Below, one piece after another: positions 24,615 through 32,689 of a stretch of 64,000 nucleotides of DNA. Location: positions 54,252-118,251 of the IMG/VR virus record IMGVR_UViG_3300032313_000668. The stretch is one strand, 5' to 3'. Origin of the DNA: a virus. A program made the position numbers and the translations under genes. The notes beneath the pieces were generated by a model that searched no databases, was not told the DNA's origin, and saw only the letters and a list, made by a program, of their open reading frames with translations. The first letter of the stretch is position 1. Each line of letters starts with the position of its first letter.

Positions 24615-26426
24615 TTAGGCGTTGAGCCTACCCACATTTGTAAGTTCCCCAGCAGCACGCCTACCGATTTCGGAAGCAGCGCCTGTTGGGTCTAGCACTC
24701 CTGACATGACCGCCACCTTGCCGTGTCGTGTCAGTCTCTCAGCATAATGCCCTCCGTCAAACGGAAGCCATAAAATGGCTACGCCTGACTCGTTGCATCT
24801 AGCAATCCACTTCCTTGCAAACTCTCGTTCTTCGGTAGTGTATTGACCATCTGAGACGACAACCAGCAGTCTAGCACCGCTTCCGTTCAGAAGATTGAGG
24901 CTTCCGTCAAGTGCTCGAAAAGCCTTGTCGAACTTCTCCGTGCCATCAGGTGCATTATAGACATTTACATCTTCTAGGTGTTGCCCTGACTTTAGGGTCG
25001 GAAACACATCTGAGCCGTAATAAACCATCGCACACTTGCCTTGCACACGGCGAACCGCCTCCGACATAACCCACGCTGTGGTTGCCATTGGTTGCATCGC
25101 AGAACCCATCGAACCTGAGATGTCCACCATCACGCCAACTGTAAGTGTTGGGTCTTCGGTGTGCTTGCGAACTGTGCGACGAAACGGCGCAACCTGTTGC
25201 ATCACGCCACGCTCTTTGAGTGCTCGACCTTGAACCATCTGTCGAGTGCGTAGACGCCCTGGAGGTGTGATGCTTGCAATCTCTACCGCATCACGCTCAC
25301 GATACTTTGCCTTTTCTAGCATCTGTGCAATCTGAACAGCAGCAATTCTCTCTTGTGGAGTTGGCTTGCGAGTCTCAACTAGGCGAGAGCCAGTCTTTGA
25401 TGTGCCGACACCTGTGGATTTGTCAAACACCTCTTTTGCAGTATCTCTGTTCTTCTGTTGCTCTTTCGACTCTGCTTGCTTATCTTTTACTTCTTGTTCC
25501 CACTCTTCGGCTTGCTCTTGGTCTGCGAGCGCATCTGCGTTGCCAATCGAAATAACCGCACCTGCTTCTTCTAGTGCGTCCATCAGCATCTTTGCAAACT
25601 CTTTAGACATACCACTTGAGCCTTCGCCATCTTCGCCTGACTCAGGTTTGCCATCTTCTCCCTGACCATCGCCTTTTTCTTCGGCAACTTCACGAATAAT
25701 CTTTGCCCACTCTTTAGCAAGTGGATAAAGAGGTTCGGCATTGGCATGCATTGTGTGTGCTTGGAATTTGTGTGCAATCGCACGCAACTTCGCAATAACT
25801 TCGGGAGTCATGTAGCCATCTACTAACTCGACTAAATCTTTTACTTCATCGGCATCGAGGATACCCGCATCTATACGAGCATGAACTGTTGCCACCAAAA
25901 AAGCAGCACTCTGAGTATTTGATGAGGTCTCGAACTTTTCTTTGGCATCTGAGATAACGATGTCCATCGCACATGCACGCAGGAAGTTGAGAGACTCAGG
26001 CATCGCCAAAAGCCCCTGAGCTTCAATACGACTTTCCTCTAATAGGACAAGTGCTTGGTGCTCATCTTTTTCTAAATCTTTGTATGCTTTTTCTAAATCC
26101 CAATTAGAGAACTTTGCGTGAAACGCCTCATGCATAATTGCACCAGTTGCTTTTGCAAACTCGAACTGTGTTGCTCTTTCAGTAAGGTCTCCAACTTGCT
26201 CAGGGGAAACCATCTTGCCAAAAGCAATCGCTGTATCTACTTCAATCTCTGCGAGCGCAGGGTTGTAGCACGCTGGTGCTCCATGTCCTGCATCTGTTCC
26301 AACATAACCAACTAGGTCATGGCGCTCACTCCATTTGTTAGCAAGTTCGCCAATCGCACGACCTACGGCAAGCCACTCAGGTGGAGTGTTGCTTGCTCTG
26401 TTCTCGCTGTGCTTTAGATGTGCCAT
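24615..26426 (-). CDS. VWA-domain protein with HExxH motif (CobT/MoxR-partner type)
   Basis: 603 residues. The N-terminal part has AIMHEAFHAKF (about 98), an HExxH zinc-protease-like motif in a helical domain. The middle is acidic and Gly/Ser/Glu rich (about 250-340). The C-terminal VWA domain (about 430-600) has the MIDAS motif MVDISGSMGSAM and VVVSDGQYTTEE. It pairs with the AAA+ gene immediately upstream in the leftward transcript, as MoxR ATPases pair with VWA proteins in metal-chelatase and chaperone systems. Phage copies are often annotated as cobaltochelatase subunits CobT/CobS; the true substrate is unknown. Confidence 0.8.
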   Translation of the reverse strand: MAHLKHSENRASNTPPEWLAVGRAIGELANKWSERHDLVGYVGTDAGHGAPACYNPALAEIEVDTAIAFGKMVSPEQVGDLTERATQFEFAKATGAIMHEAFHAKFSNWDLEKAYKDLEKDEHQALVLLEESRIEAQGLLAMPESLNFLRACAMDIVISDAKEKFETSSNTQSAAFLVATVHARIDAGILDADEVKDLVELVDGYMTPEVIAKLRAIAHKFQAHTMHANAEPLYPLAKEWAKIIREVAEEKGDGQGEDGKPESGEDGEGSSGMSKEFAKMLMDALEEAGAVISIGNADALADQEQAEEWEQEVKDKQAESKEQQKNRDTAKEVFDKSTGVGTSKTGSRLVETRKPTPQERIAAVQIAQMLEKAKYRERDAVEIASITPPGRLRTRQMVQGRALKERGVMQQVAPFRRTVRKHTEDPTLTVGVMVDISGSMGSAMQPMATTAWVMSEAVRRVQGKCAMVYYGSDVFPTLKSGQHLEDVNVYNAPDGTEKFDKAFRALDGSLNLLNGSGARLLVVVSDGQYTTEEREFARKWIARCNESGVAILWLPFDGGHYAERLTRHGKVAVMSGVLDPTGAASEIGRRAAGELTNVGRLNA

Positions 26427-26474
26427 TTTGTATCCTTCCGTTTTATGTCTCGGTGTCCAATCGAGTAATGCAAT

Positions 26475-26502
26475 TCTATAATGAAAAGTTGTTGGGTGTC
26501 AA
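26475..26502 (-). promoter_or_regulatory. promoter for the VWA gene
   Basis: Minus strand TTGACA (26497-26502), 16-base spacer, TATAGA (26475-26480). The spacer lacks the TGCAGG word, unlike most neighbours. CGGAAGGATAC precedes the start. Confidence 0.65.
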
Positions 26503-26569
26503 GTTAGGGTGGGAGAGGAGCGACACCCATGAAGCCCCTCCCCCTCAGCGAAATCTAAAACGAGGAGGA

Positions 26570-27604
26570 TTAGATTTTCGCTGGCTTGCACTCGGTGGCA
26601 TACACACGAGTCAAGACATCAGCCACAATGGCTCTGTCCAACTCAGGTGAAGCAGCGAGCAGATTAGAAATCGCAAACTCAGTTCCGAAAGTTTCTGCGA
26701 TGTCACGGAACGCAAGTAGTTCACGCATCTGTGGCGACCATGAAACTTCACGAGCCAGTTGCTTCTTTGCCAAGTTTTGAGCAGCAGTCACCAATGGTGT
26801 TGGCACGCCCATCTTGCGAGACAAGTTCCAGTCGGTAGTCATTTCAACCTGCAAGGTGAAACGAGATAGCAACGCCTCAGAGAGACGAACTCCTGGAGCA
26901 TTTGGGTTAGTTGCAGCAACTACAAAGAACTCGGGGTGAGCCTTGATAGTTCCTCGCTCAGGGTTTGCTGTGATTGTAAGTTCACGGCGTCCGTCCATCA
27001 GTCCGTAGACGATTGAAAGAACCTTAGGGTCAATCAAACCAATCTCGTCAATGAAGTAAACGCCACCAGTTTCGGCTGCTTTTACCAAGTCGCCATCAAC
27101 CCACTCGAAGCCACCCGCAGGTGTCTGAACATAGCCACCAATCATGTCGGCAACTTCTGTATCGCCAGTTCCCATCAAGGTGTAAACATCTGAGTAAGCA
27201 GCTTCGACGAGTGCAGTTTTACCGCACCCTGGAGCGCCATAGAGAAGTGCGAACATCGCAGAACCTCCAGAGCCAGCAAACACTTTCGATGTTGCCTCAC
27301 GAGCCTTGCGTAGTGTTAGAACATCTGAGTGTCCACCCCACTTGCGACCAAAATACTGTGAACCATTTGGACGAGTGTAAGCCTCTTCGCCTTCCATGCC
27401 ATCAACCGCAACTGCTTGGTCAATCGCCTTCTTGCGAGGTGCACGCTCTGCACCTGATGCACGAGCAACATAGCGACCTGTTGGGTTCACTTTTGCGCTC
27501 AGTTGAACAGATGCTTCTTCGTTTCCGAACTGAGAAACAGTATCTATTACTGCGTCCCAAAATCCTGCGCCAATGTCGGCGTAGCGTTCTTTTAGAGTTT
27601 CCAT
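26570..27604 (-). CDS. MoxR/CobS-like AAA+ ATPase
   Basis: 344 residues. Walker A GAPGCGKTA (about 126), Walker B VYFIDEIG, sensor-1 ATNPN and an arginine-finger region (LLSRFTLQVEM) are all present, in MoxR order. It uses ATP to drive remodelling by its VWA partner encoded next. Starts after AGGAGAAGTAAAAATG. Together with the 27623 gene and the VWA gene it forms one leftward group. Confidence 0.85.
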   Translation of the reverse strand: METLKERYADIGAGFWDAVIDTVSQFGNEEASVQLSAKVNPTGRYVARASGAERAPRKKAIDQAVAVDGMEGEEAYTRPNGSQYFGRKWGGHSDVLTLRKAREATSKVFAGSGGSAMFALLYGAPGCGKTALVEAAYSDVYTLMGTGDTEVADMIGGYVQTPAGGFEWVDGDLVKAAETGGVYFIDEIGLIDPKVLSIVYGLMDGRRELTITANPERGTIKAHPEFFVVAATNPNAPGVRLSEALLSRFTLQVEMTTDWNLSRKMGVPTPLVTAAQNLAKKQLAREVSWSPQMRELLAFRDIAETFGTEFAISNLLAASPELDRAIVADVLTRVYATECKPAKI

Positions 27605-27622
27605 TTTTACTTCTCCTCGTTC

Positions 27623-28075
27623 TTATGCAATCTCGGCTGGGAAGCCAAGAGCGTCTCTTGTTTGGTTGATGCGATACATCAACTTGTTGGGTGTCTTAGA
27701 TAGTTTGACATCATCAAGGTCTTTCTTAGATGTCTCAATGAATAGAGTGTCCTTAGTCAATGTCCAGCCACCATTTTTGATGCCATCGAACAACTGAACT
27801 GCGAAACTCATACGAGTCTCTGTGAACTTCTCTTTTGCATCATTTGCGAGCGCCTCACCATTTAGGTCTGAGACTGCACGCCATGACAAGCCAGAACTGC
27901 GCCATTGTTTCTTTGGAGTCAATGGAGTAGTGACCCTGCGATAAAGTGATGCAGGAACTTCTTTTCCATCATTGGCGTAGCCATCAGGAGTGATGAGTAT
28001 TTGCATCATCGCCCCAGGTTTGCGGAACTCCGCATAAAGTGCAATTCCTTGCACATCTTTCGTTGCATCTAGCAT
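27623..28075 (-). CDS. hypothetical protein, MoxR-VWA operon
   Basis: 150 residues, unrecognised; begins MLDATKDVQGIALYAEFRKP. 18 bases upstream of the ATPase gene and first in the transcript, so it may be an adaptor or substrate for the ATPase-VWA pair (inference). Confidence 0.65.
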   Translation of the reverse strand: MLDATKDVQGIALYAEFRKPGAMMQILITPDGYANDGKEVPASLYRRVTTPLTPKKQWRSSGLSWRAVSDLNGEALANDAKEKFTETRMSFAVQLFDGIKNGGWTLTKDTLFIETSKKDLDDVKLSKTPNKLMYRINQTRDALGFPAEIA

Positions 28076-28129
28076 CTTGTTTCCTTTCGGGTTATGGGTG
28101 TCTGCTAGGACTTATTTAGTTATGTTCTT

Positions 28130-28159
28130 ATCATAGAGAGGAGTGCAGGAAGATGTCAA
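28130..28159 (-). promoter_or_regulatory. promoter with inverted TGCAGG word
   Basis: Minus strand TTGACA (28154-28159), 18-base spacer TCTTCCTGCACTCCTCTC, TATGAT (28130-28135). Drives the MoxR operon. A TTGTTATCAAG word lies upstream, as near 23400. Confidence 0.8.
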
Positions 28160-28191
28160 GTCCAAACACCCCTCTCTTGATAACAATTTGA

Positions 28192-28647
28192 TTACGAGGT
28201 GAAGACCTTTGCTAAATCAGGATACTTAGCAAGGAACTCTTCGTTCTTTTGCTTGTCCAATTCCATTGTTGAATTAGGAACTAGAACTTCGTAATTCGAG
28301 ATGTAATCATCGAAGCTAATTTCTGCAAGCACATTGTCTGAGTTGTCGTTTTCACAAACCAAAACCATTTGCTTTTCAAAATCTGCAATCAAGATGTAGT
28401 TGTAATCTGCACCATGTGAAGTGCCACCTACATAAAGACCAAAACCAGTTTCGCTAGTCCATTGGTCTCCAACTAACTGCGAAACCATAATGCGTGTTGC
28501 ATAAGAGTCATCTGACCAGCGTGGTCGTGCTGCCCCTAATGCCTCAGCAAACCAGCGATTTTGTTCTTCGCCAGACCAATGCTGATACAAAAAGATTGTT
28601 GGTGTTGCAGACTTTGCTCTAAAACCTGCTACTGCTCTATCTCCCAT
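28192..28647 (-). CDS. hypothetical protein
   Basis: 151 residues. A region LYVGGTSHGADYNYILIADF suggests a compact beta fold. No recognised family. The 5' leader is CGACGATAAGGACAC, a variant of the usual one. Confidence 0.65.
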   Translation of the reverse strand: MGDRAVAGFRAKSATPTIFLYQHWSGEEQNRWFAEALGAARPRWSDDSYATRIMVSQLVGDQWTSETGFGLYVGGTSHGADYNYILIADFEKQMVLVCENDNSDNVLAEISFDDYISNYEVLVPNSTMELDKQKNEEFLAKYPDLAKVFTS

Positions 28648-28693
28648 GATGTGTCCTTATCGTCGTTATCCCTGCCTGTGTGGCATTGAGATA

Positions 28694-28755
28694 AGTATTG
28701 CATCATCTCCCTGCACTTGTCAAGTCCATTTGAAAAAATCTTTTTCGGCGTGTCG
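28694..28755 (-). promoter_or_regulatory. composite promoter for the 28647 gene
   Basis: Minus strand CGACACGCCGA (28745-28755), A-rich stretch, TTGACA (28718-28723), 18-base spacer AGTGCAGGGAGATGATGC, AATACT (28694-28699). Confidence 0.8.
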
Positions 28756-28840
28756 CGGAAATGTTAGTGAGCCAGTTTTATCACGACATGGCTCAGGTCG
28801 GTGTTCAGGAGGAAACGACGAAGAAACCTCCCGAAGTTTT

Positions 28841-29110
28841 TTACTTCTCGAACTCTGTCAGGTTTACGCCAAGACTGTCAAGTCGAGCACGTAGTGCTTC
28901 TTCCGAAGCTCCAGGTTCGTAAGACTCTGTGAGAACTCTTGCTACTTCAGGTCGAGCCCAGTCTGATGCACCTTCAATGATTGCCCAGTCAGTTTCGTCC
29001 CAATGGGTGGTCTCCATAATGGTTAGACCAGATGCGTTGCCGTAGCTGCCGTCTTCAGCAAAGTAATGCAAAGAGCGAACAGCTTCTTCTGTGTTTTTTA
29101 CCTCGGTCAT
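28841..29110 (-). CDS. hypothetical acidic protein
   Basis: 89 residues beginning MTEVKNTEEAV, where GAGGTAAAAAA is read as Glu-Val-Lys-Asn. AAGGAGA Shine-Dalgarno. Ends just upstream of a GGAGG/CCTCC hairpin (28809-28832). Unknown function. Confidence 0.6.
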   Translation of the reverse strand: MTEVKNTEEAVRSLHYFAEDGSYGNASGLTIMETTHWDETDWAIIEGASDWARPEVARVLTESYEPGASEEALRARLDSLGVNLTEFEK

Positions 29111-29159
29111 TTGAATCTCCTTCCGTGTCTAGTGTATCTGTTTTTTACCTGCGCTCGCC

Positions 29160-29184
29160 ATAAGAAAGGGGGCTCTCGCCCCCT
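29160..29184 (-). terminator. rho-independent terminator
   Basis: AGGGGGC-gaga-GCCCCCT on the minus strand followed by TTTCTTA, just after the 29202 gene. Confidence 0.8.
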
Positions 29185-29201
29185 CCCTCACGCCGTAAGT
29201 T

Positions 29202-29906
29202 TTACTCTTGCCCGACAAGCATCTCAGAGATTTCTTCTATCTCCGATACTGCTTTCTCGGTTGCCTTCTTGTTATTAGGGCAATCGTCATACCAATCTTC
29301 TTCATCCCAGCCCTGAGCACAAGCACATCCGTCCTCGTTGTCTCGGCTTACATAGTCTGCGTGGCTTTGTGGAATGTCCCACTCGTCGCTTACCGATAAC
29401 TCGCCGTCCGTGCCCTCGAACTCCACGCCCCAGCCTTGTTCCTCTTCGCAGTGGAACTTGAAGGTAAGGGTCGGGAACTGTTCAACCATTGCTCGGTATG
29501 CTCCCTCCGCAGGAGACCAAGCCGTGCTGAAACTGTATTGAAGTTCAGTAGGACTGTCCGTGCCGAGGTCGGGGTCGGAAGCATCCCACTTCGTGCCCCA
29601 GTTGCGAATGTTCCAGTCATACCAGCCGTCGGACTTGAACTGCATAGAGAGAGCCATCTTCTCTTCCATAGATAGTTCGTCGTATCCCTCGGGTTTGTAA
29701 TCGCTCGCCCCAAAATACAGTTGCTTGTTTTCTGGCTCTATGAAGTTCCAGAACTGTATGACGCCTTCGTGTGTTCCTTCTACTTGTTGATTTGTTTTGT
29801 AATCTTCGTAGTAGGTGGTGTAAGGCTTTGATGCAAGTTCCTTGAACTCCGCAATCGCTTTTTCATCACCAGTTATGGTGAGGTTGTTATAGACCCAATT
29901 TGGCAT
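29202..29906 (-). CDS. YubB-like ferredoxin-fold protein
   Basis: 234 residues. The opening MPNWVYNNLTITGDEKAIAE, the WNIRNWGTKWDASD motif and FSTAWSPAEGAYRAMVEQFP are hallmarks of the Api92/YubB family found in phages and plasmids. The C-terminus is acidic with a CACAQGW motif. Function of the family is not known. Preceded by the AACGACGAAAGGA leader. Confidence 0.8.
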   Translation of the reverse strand: MPNWVYNNLTITGDEKAIAEFKELASKPYTTYYEDYKTNQQVEGTHEGVIQFWNFIEPENKQLYFGASDYKPEGYDELSMEEKMALSMQFKSDGWYDWNIRNWGTKWDASDPDLGTDSPTELQYSFSTAWSPAEGAYRAMVEQFPTLTFKFHCEEEQGWGVEFEGTDGELSVSDEWDIPQSHADYVSRDNEDGCACAQGWDEEDWYDDCPNNKKATEKAVSEIEEISEMLVGQE

Positions 29907-29959
29907 TTTATTTCCTTTCGTCGTTTTGGTTAGTAAGGGAGGAAGCCCCTACGAGTTCT

Positions 29960-29988
29960 ATCATAAAGGCTTCCTCATCTGTTGTCAA
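29960..29988 (-). promoter_or_regulatory. promoter for the YubB-like gene
   Basis: Minus strand TTGACA (29983-29988), 17-base spacer ACAGATGAGGAAGCCTT, TATGAT (29960-29965). Just downstream of the 29992 stop. Confidence 0.75.
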
Positions 29989-29991
29989 GTA

Positions 29992-30147
29992 TTACGCCTC
30001 GAAGTCCCAGCGAGCGCCGACTTCATAATCCTTGAAGTCATCCGCAATCCAGTCGTCAAGTTGTTTGATGGCATCCATACCATCCTCCGCCTCGACCTCA
30101 ACTTCATAATTTTTAGTGAGTGTTGCTCTTACAGTTATCTTCGTCAT
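29992..30147 (-). CDS. small acidic protein
   Basis: 51 residues (MTKITVRATLTKNYEVEVEA start), a beta-hairpin-like start followed by an acidic helix. Two bases separate it from the upstream gene; both share one leader and promoter. Confidence 0.6.
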   Translation of the reverse strand: MTKITVRATLTKNYEVEVEAEDGMDAIKQLDDWIADDFKDYEVGARWDFEA

Positions 30148-30149
30148 TT

Positions 30150-30350
30150 TTACTCCTTTGCCAATGCAACTGTGTTTAGTAATTCAAGTGCTGGAAGATA
30201 CTCTGTTTCGTAATCTTCTTCACGCCACTCTTGTTTTTCTTCGTCATAGAGTGAGCCTTCGTGAAACTTTGCTGTGAAGGTGTCGTCGTCAATGTGGACT
30301 GACTTGTTGTCAATGTCCACTGCAATCACAAAATGAACTGTGCGTGCCAT
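30150..30350 (-). CDS. small hypothetical protein
   Basis: 66 residues starting MARTVHFVIAVDIDNKSVHI, beta-rich then acidic. Perfect AACGACGAAAGGA leader. Not recognised. Confidence 0.65.
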   Translation of the reverse strand: MARTVHFVIAVDIDNKSVHIDDDTFTAKFHEGSLYDEEKQEWREEDYETEYLPALELLNTVALAKE

Positions 30351-30386
30351 CTTGTTTCCTTTCGTCGTTTGTTGATGGTGAACTTA

Positions 30387-30446
30387 TTATTACACCTTCC
30401 TGCACACTTGTCAAGTTTTGTTGGGAAAAAGTTTTTCGGCGTGTCG
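30387..30446 (-). promoter_or_regulatory. composite promoter for the 30350 pair
   Basis: Minus strand CGACACGCCGA (30436-30446), A/T-rich stretch, TTGACA (30409-30414), spacer AGTGTGCAGGAAGGTG, TAATAA (30387-30392). Confidence 0.8.
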
Positions 30447-30525
30447 TTCAGTTGACGAGGGCCCTGGAATTAAAGAAGGAAAGTTATTGTGAAGTTAGTG
30501 CAGGAAACTTGCTGACATCAACGAA

Positions 30526-30699
30526 CTACTCCTCTGGAGTTTGTTCCTCAATCGCTGTGCGATTTTTTACCTCACGAGTTCGCATCCGCTTTGTGCGTCG
30601 GTCTTCAAATACCTGGGACTTCTGATTCTGAACATAGTTTCCAGGCACGCCTTTAGTTATCCGCTTGATGCGCTCGCGTTCCCGCTTCTTCTCGTCCAT
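30526..30699 (-). CDS. small basic protein
   Basis: 57 residues, highly charged (MDEKKRERERIKRITKGVPG start). Contains in-frame GAGGTAAAAAA (REVKNR). GTAAAATTTAAAG precedes the ATG, with GGGG further upstream. It may bind nucleic acid; no family recognised. Confidence 0.55.
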   Translation of the reverse strand: MDEKKRERERIKRITKGVPGNYVQNQKSQVFEDRRTKRMRTREVKNRTAIEEQTPEE

Positions 30700-30720
30700 C
30701 TTTAAATTTTACCCCGTCAA

Positions 30721-30766
30721 AGAAAAACGACCCGCCAAGTCCCGTCGCTGCGGGTGCTTATTGGCG
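30721..30766 (-). terminator. rho-independent terminator
   Basis: Nested stem: CGCCAA/TTGGCG outside and CCCG/CGGG inside; on the minus strand it is followed by GGTCGTTTTTCTTT. It ends the five-gene run 31733-30786. Confidence 0.7.
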
Positions 30767-30785
30767 AGCCGTTAAATTTTTTTAC

Positions 30786-30911
30786 TTACTCTGAATCCCT
30801 GGCCGTATCAGCTTTCTCGAGCATTGCATCCGTGAACTCTTCTGCGGTTGGTTCCCAGTCTTCGGGCTTATCGCGAGCCGTGCTCTCAAGCCACTCTACG
30901 TATCCGCGCAT
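30786..30911 (-). CDS. tiny acidic protein
   Basis: 41 residues (MRGYVEWLESTARDKPEDWE start). TAATG overlap with the gene before it. It contains the ACGGCTCGC word seen in each neighbour of this run. Unknown. Confidence 0.55.
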   Translation of the reverse strand: MRGYVEWLESTARDKPEDWEPTAEEFTDAMLEKADTARDSE

Positions 30912-31108
30912 TACGCCACCTCCTCTAGAAACTCTACCTTTACCGCATCTCCCAGTTCGTTCATTTTTACCAAGCCGTAGATGTCTTCTATAAAAGTCTC
31001 ACGGGCATAGTCCGCAAACTCTTTGTCCGTCATGGTTGTATCCATGCCGTCTTCTAGAAACGCTTTGTCGAATTCAAAAGTGATGTGCGCTTTTACATAC
31101 CTGCCCAT
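30911..31108 (-). CDS. hypothetical protein
   Basis: 65 residues (MGRYVKAHITFEFDKAFLED start), linked on both sides by TAATG overlaps. No known domain. Confidence 0.65.
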   Translation of the reverse strand: MGRYVKAHITFEFDKAFLEDGMDTTMTDKEFADYARETFIEDIYGLVKMNELGDAVKVEFLEEVA

Positions 31109-31287
31109 TACTTCACCAACTCAAGCCGTTGACCCAACCCGAGTCCTAGCTTGCCCGTGCCGTTAAGTTCAAAACAACTTTGGCACATGTAGGCCCAAGG
31201 GCCCATTACAGTGGCGGCATCATAGCGAGCCGTTTCACCGCAATTGAAATCGCACTGTGGCATTACTGCTACGCGAGCCGTTTCCAT
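31108..31287 (-). CDS. small zinc-ribbon protein
   Basis: 59 residues with CDFNC and CQSC pairs about 20 residues apart. TAATG overlaps at both ends. Reads ACGGCTCGC twice (ETAR). Unknown role. Confidence 0.65.
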   Translation of the reverse strand: METARVAVMPQCDFNCGETARYDAATVMGPWAYMCQSCFELNGTGKLGLGLGQRLELVK

Positions 31288-31733
31288 TATGCGCTCACCT
31301 CTTCTGGTGTCATTGGGTTCTCAGCGGTCAGGCCCGTTGCGTTGCGGTAGAGGCGTGCACCGTCAGACCACTCTGACCAGTATCCGTCCGAGCCGATATC
31401 CACTGCATCACCGTAAACATCTTTGAGGTGGATAAGGCAAGCCGTAACTACTGGGTCATACGATTTGCGTGCCGTCTTGCAGAAATTGAATCCGCTAGCG
31501 TCCACGGCCCAATAAAAGGTTTCGTGAGAATCCGCGCCGTATCCATTGAATGAAACTAATGAATCGGAAATCTCCCACCCACCTAGCTTCTCGCCCATGC
31601 CGTCAGCGATTTGAATGTTGTCGTGTTGTGTTGCGTATTCAATAATCGTGCGAGCGCCGCGAGCAAACATTTCGAATCGCAGTGCATCATCGCGAGTAGT
31701 GCCTACCTTTGAGAAATAGTGTGTGTATCCCAC
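31287..31733 (-). CDS. conserved phage-type hypothetical protein
   Basis: 148 residues starting MGYTHYFSKVGTTRDDALRF. Proteins with this MGYTHYF opening are widespread in phages and uncharacterised. First gene of the TAATG-coupled run ending at 30786. Leader ATGAAGGAGACA. Confidence 0.7.
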   Translation of the reverse strand: MGYTHYFSKVGTTRDDALRFEMFARGARTIIEYATQHDNIQIADGMGEKLGGWEISDSLVSFNGYGADSHETFYWAVDASGFNFCKTARKSYDPVVTACLIHLKDVYGDAVDIGSDGYWSEWSDGARLYRNATGLTAENPMTPEEVSA

Positions 31734-31785
31734 TTGGGTGTCTCCTTCATCGTTTTTGTTATTAGGGGGTTCCCTAATATTTTCT

Positions 31786-31815
31786 ATTATAGAGTGTTGA
31801 CTTAATACTTGTCAA
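31786..31815 (-). promoter_or_regulatory. promoter for the 31733 run
   Basis: Minus strand TTGACA (31810-31815), 18-base spacer, perfect TATAAT (31786-31791). No TGCAGG word in the spacer. It overlaps the end of the 31802 gene. Confidence 0.8.
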
Positions 31816-32035
31816 GTGCTTTCTGCATTTTTATCAAAGATTTATCAAAATCTCTTTGAACATTTCTATACTTCCTTTGATACTTCCTGCCCTCAATTGA
31901 AGGTGGGATGTAGGTGCTTCTTCTTATCTGTCGTCTATAGCTTGGCTTAAAGTGGATTACTGCCCAAACAAATAAAGTCAGACCACTACCAATTAACATT
32001 CCAGCAATTAATAGAATGAGTTCTCTTGTTTCCAT
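31802..32035 (-). CDS. small membrane protein
   Basis: 77 residues: one N-terminal membrane helix (ILLIAGMLIGSGLTLFVWAV) and a long basic cytoplasmic tail (RRQIRRSTYIPPSIEGRKYQ). Unknown function. Confidence 0.7.
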   Translation of the reverse strand: METRELILLIAGMLIGSGLTLFVWAVIHFKPSYRRQIRRSTYIPPSIEGRKYQRKYRNVQRDFDKSLIKMQKALDKY

Positions 32036-32038
32036 TTT

Positions 32039-32287
32039 TTATCCTTTTGTCATTTCTGCTGTTTCTATAAACCCAGCGCCGTTTAGTTCAGGGTCGCGGG
32101 CAGGTATTAAGACGTGACCATTATCAAAAATTAAAACAATCGCGCCTTCTGAATCGTATTCGTCCCAGCCGAAAGCTTCAAGTTCTGATTCTGTCATAGG
32201 GCGTACCGAAACTAACTTCGCTCCAATAGCGCCTTTGCACTGGTCCGCATAGAACTGTTTCACTTCGTCTTTTGTTTTTATGTTCAT
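32039..32287 (-). CDS. hypothetical protein
   Basis: 82 residues; GAIVLIFDNGHVLIPARDPE suggests a small beta fold. Three bases before the membrane-protein gene, so one transcript. AGGAGGAAAG Shine-Dalgarno. Confidence 0.7.
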   Translation of the reverse strand: MNIKTKDEVKQFYADQCKGAIGAKLVSVRPMTESELEAFGWDEYDSEGAIVLIFDNGHVLIPARDPELNGAGFIETAEMTKG

Positions 32288-32303
32288 CTTTCCTCCTAAA
32301 TCT

Positions 32304-32333
32304 ATTATAGAACAACAGATTTACATTTGTCAA
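32304..32333 (-). promoter_or_regulatory. promoter for 32287-31802
   Basis: Minus strand TTGACA (32328-32333), 18-base spacer, perfect TATAAT (32304-32309). Confidence 0.8.
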
Positions 32334-32644
32334 CTATTTGATAAAACTTCTTTTGTGATGAGAATAAAGGCAACCACTGACATTATTAAACCAACAACCC
32401 AATAAAAACTATCTTGAGCAATGAAGATTCCCAGGGATGTAAATGTGCTGGTTATGCCTAGGGCCCAACCCCACTCAACACCAAGACGCTTCCATAGGAG
32501 AAGCCACATCGATAGTGGCCATATAAGAATCTGCAGCATTGCCCAAACGGGCAGCAAGCCGCTAGGCGTGAAGTCGTCATCGTATCCGTTGTTAGCGTCA
32601 GCTCGAGCCGCGGCTACGTTCCAAAGTATAAATAGTTCAATCAT
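32330..32644 (-). CDS. multi-pass membrane protein
   Basis: 104 residues with three hydrophobic helices (LPVWAMLQILIWPLSMWLLL; SLGIFIAQ region; GLIMSVVAFILI). Unknown; a holin-like role is possible but unsupported. Confidence 0.7.
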   Translation of the reverse strand: MIELFILWNVAAARADANNGYDDDFTPSGLLPVWAMLQILIWPLSMWLLLWKRLGVEWGWALGITSTFTSLGIFIAQDSFYWVVGLIMSVVAFILITKEVLSNS

Positions 32645-32650
32645 ATGTTT

Positions 32651-32679
32651 ATCATAGAGCGAACGGGTACCGTTGTCAA
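32651..32679 (-). promoter_or_regulatory. promoter for the 32644 gene
   Basis: Minus strand TTGACA (32674-32679), 17-base spacer ACGGTACCCGTTCGCTC with a GGTACC palindrome, TATGAT (32651-32656). The start follows almost at once, so the mRNA may be leaderless. A second TTGACA-17-TAGGAT lies at 32786-32814. Confidence 0.7.
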
Positions 32680-32689
32680 CCTGGTTAAA

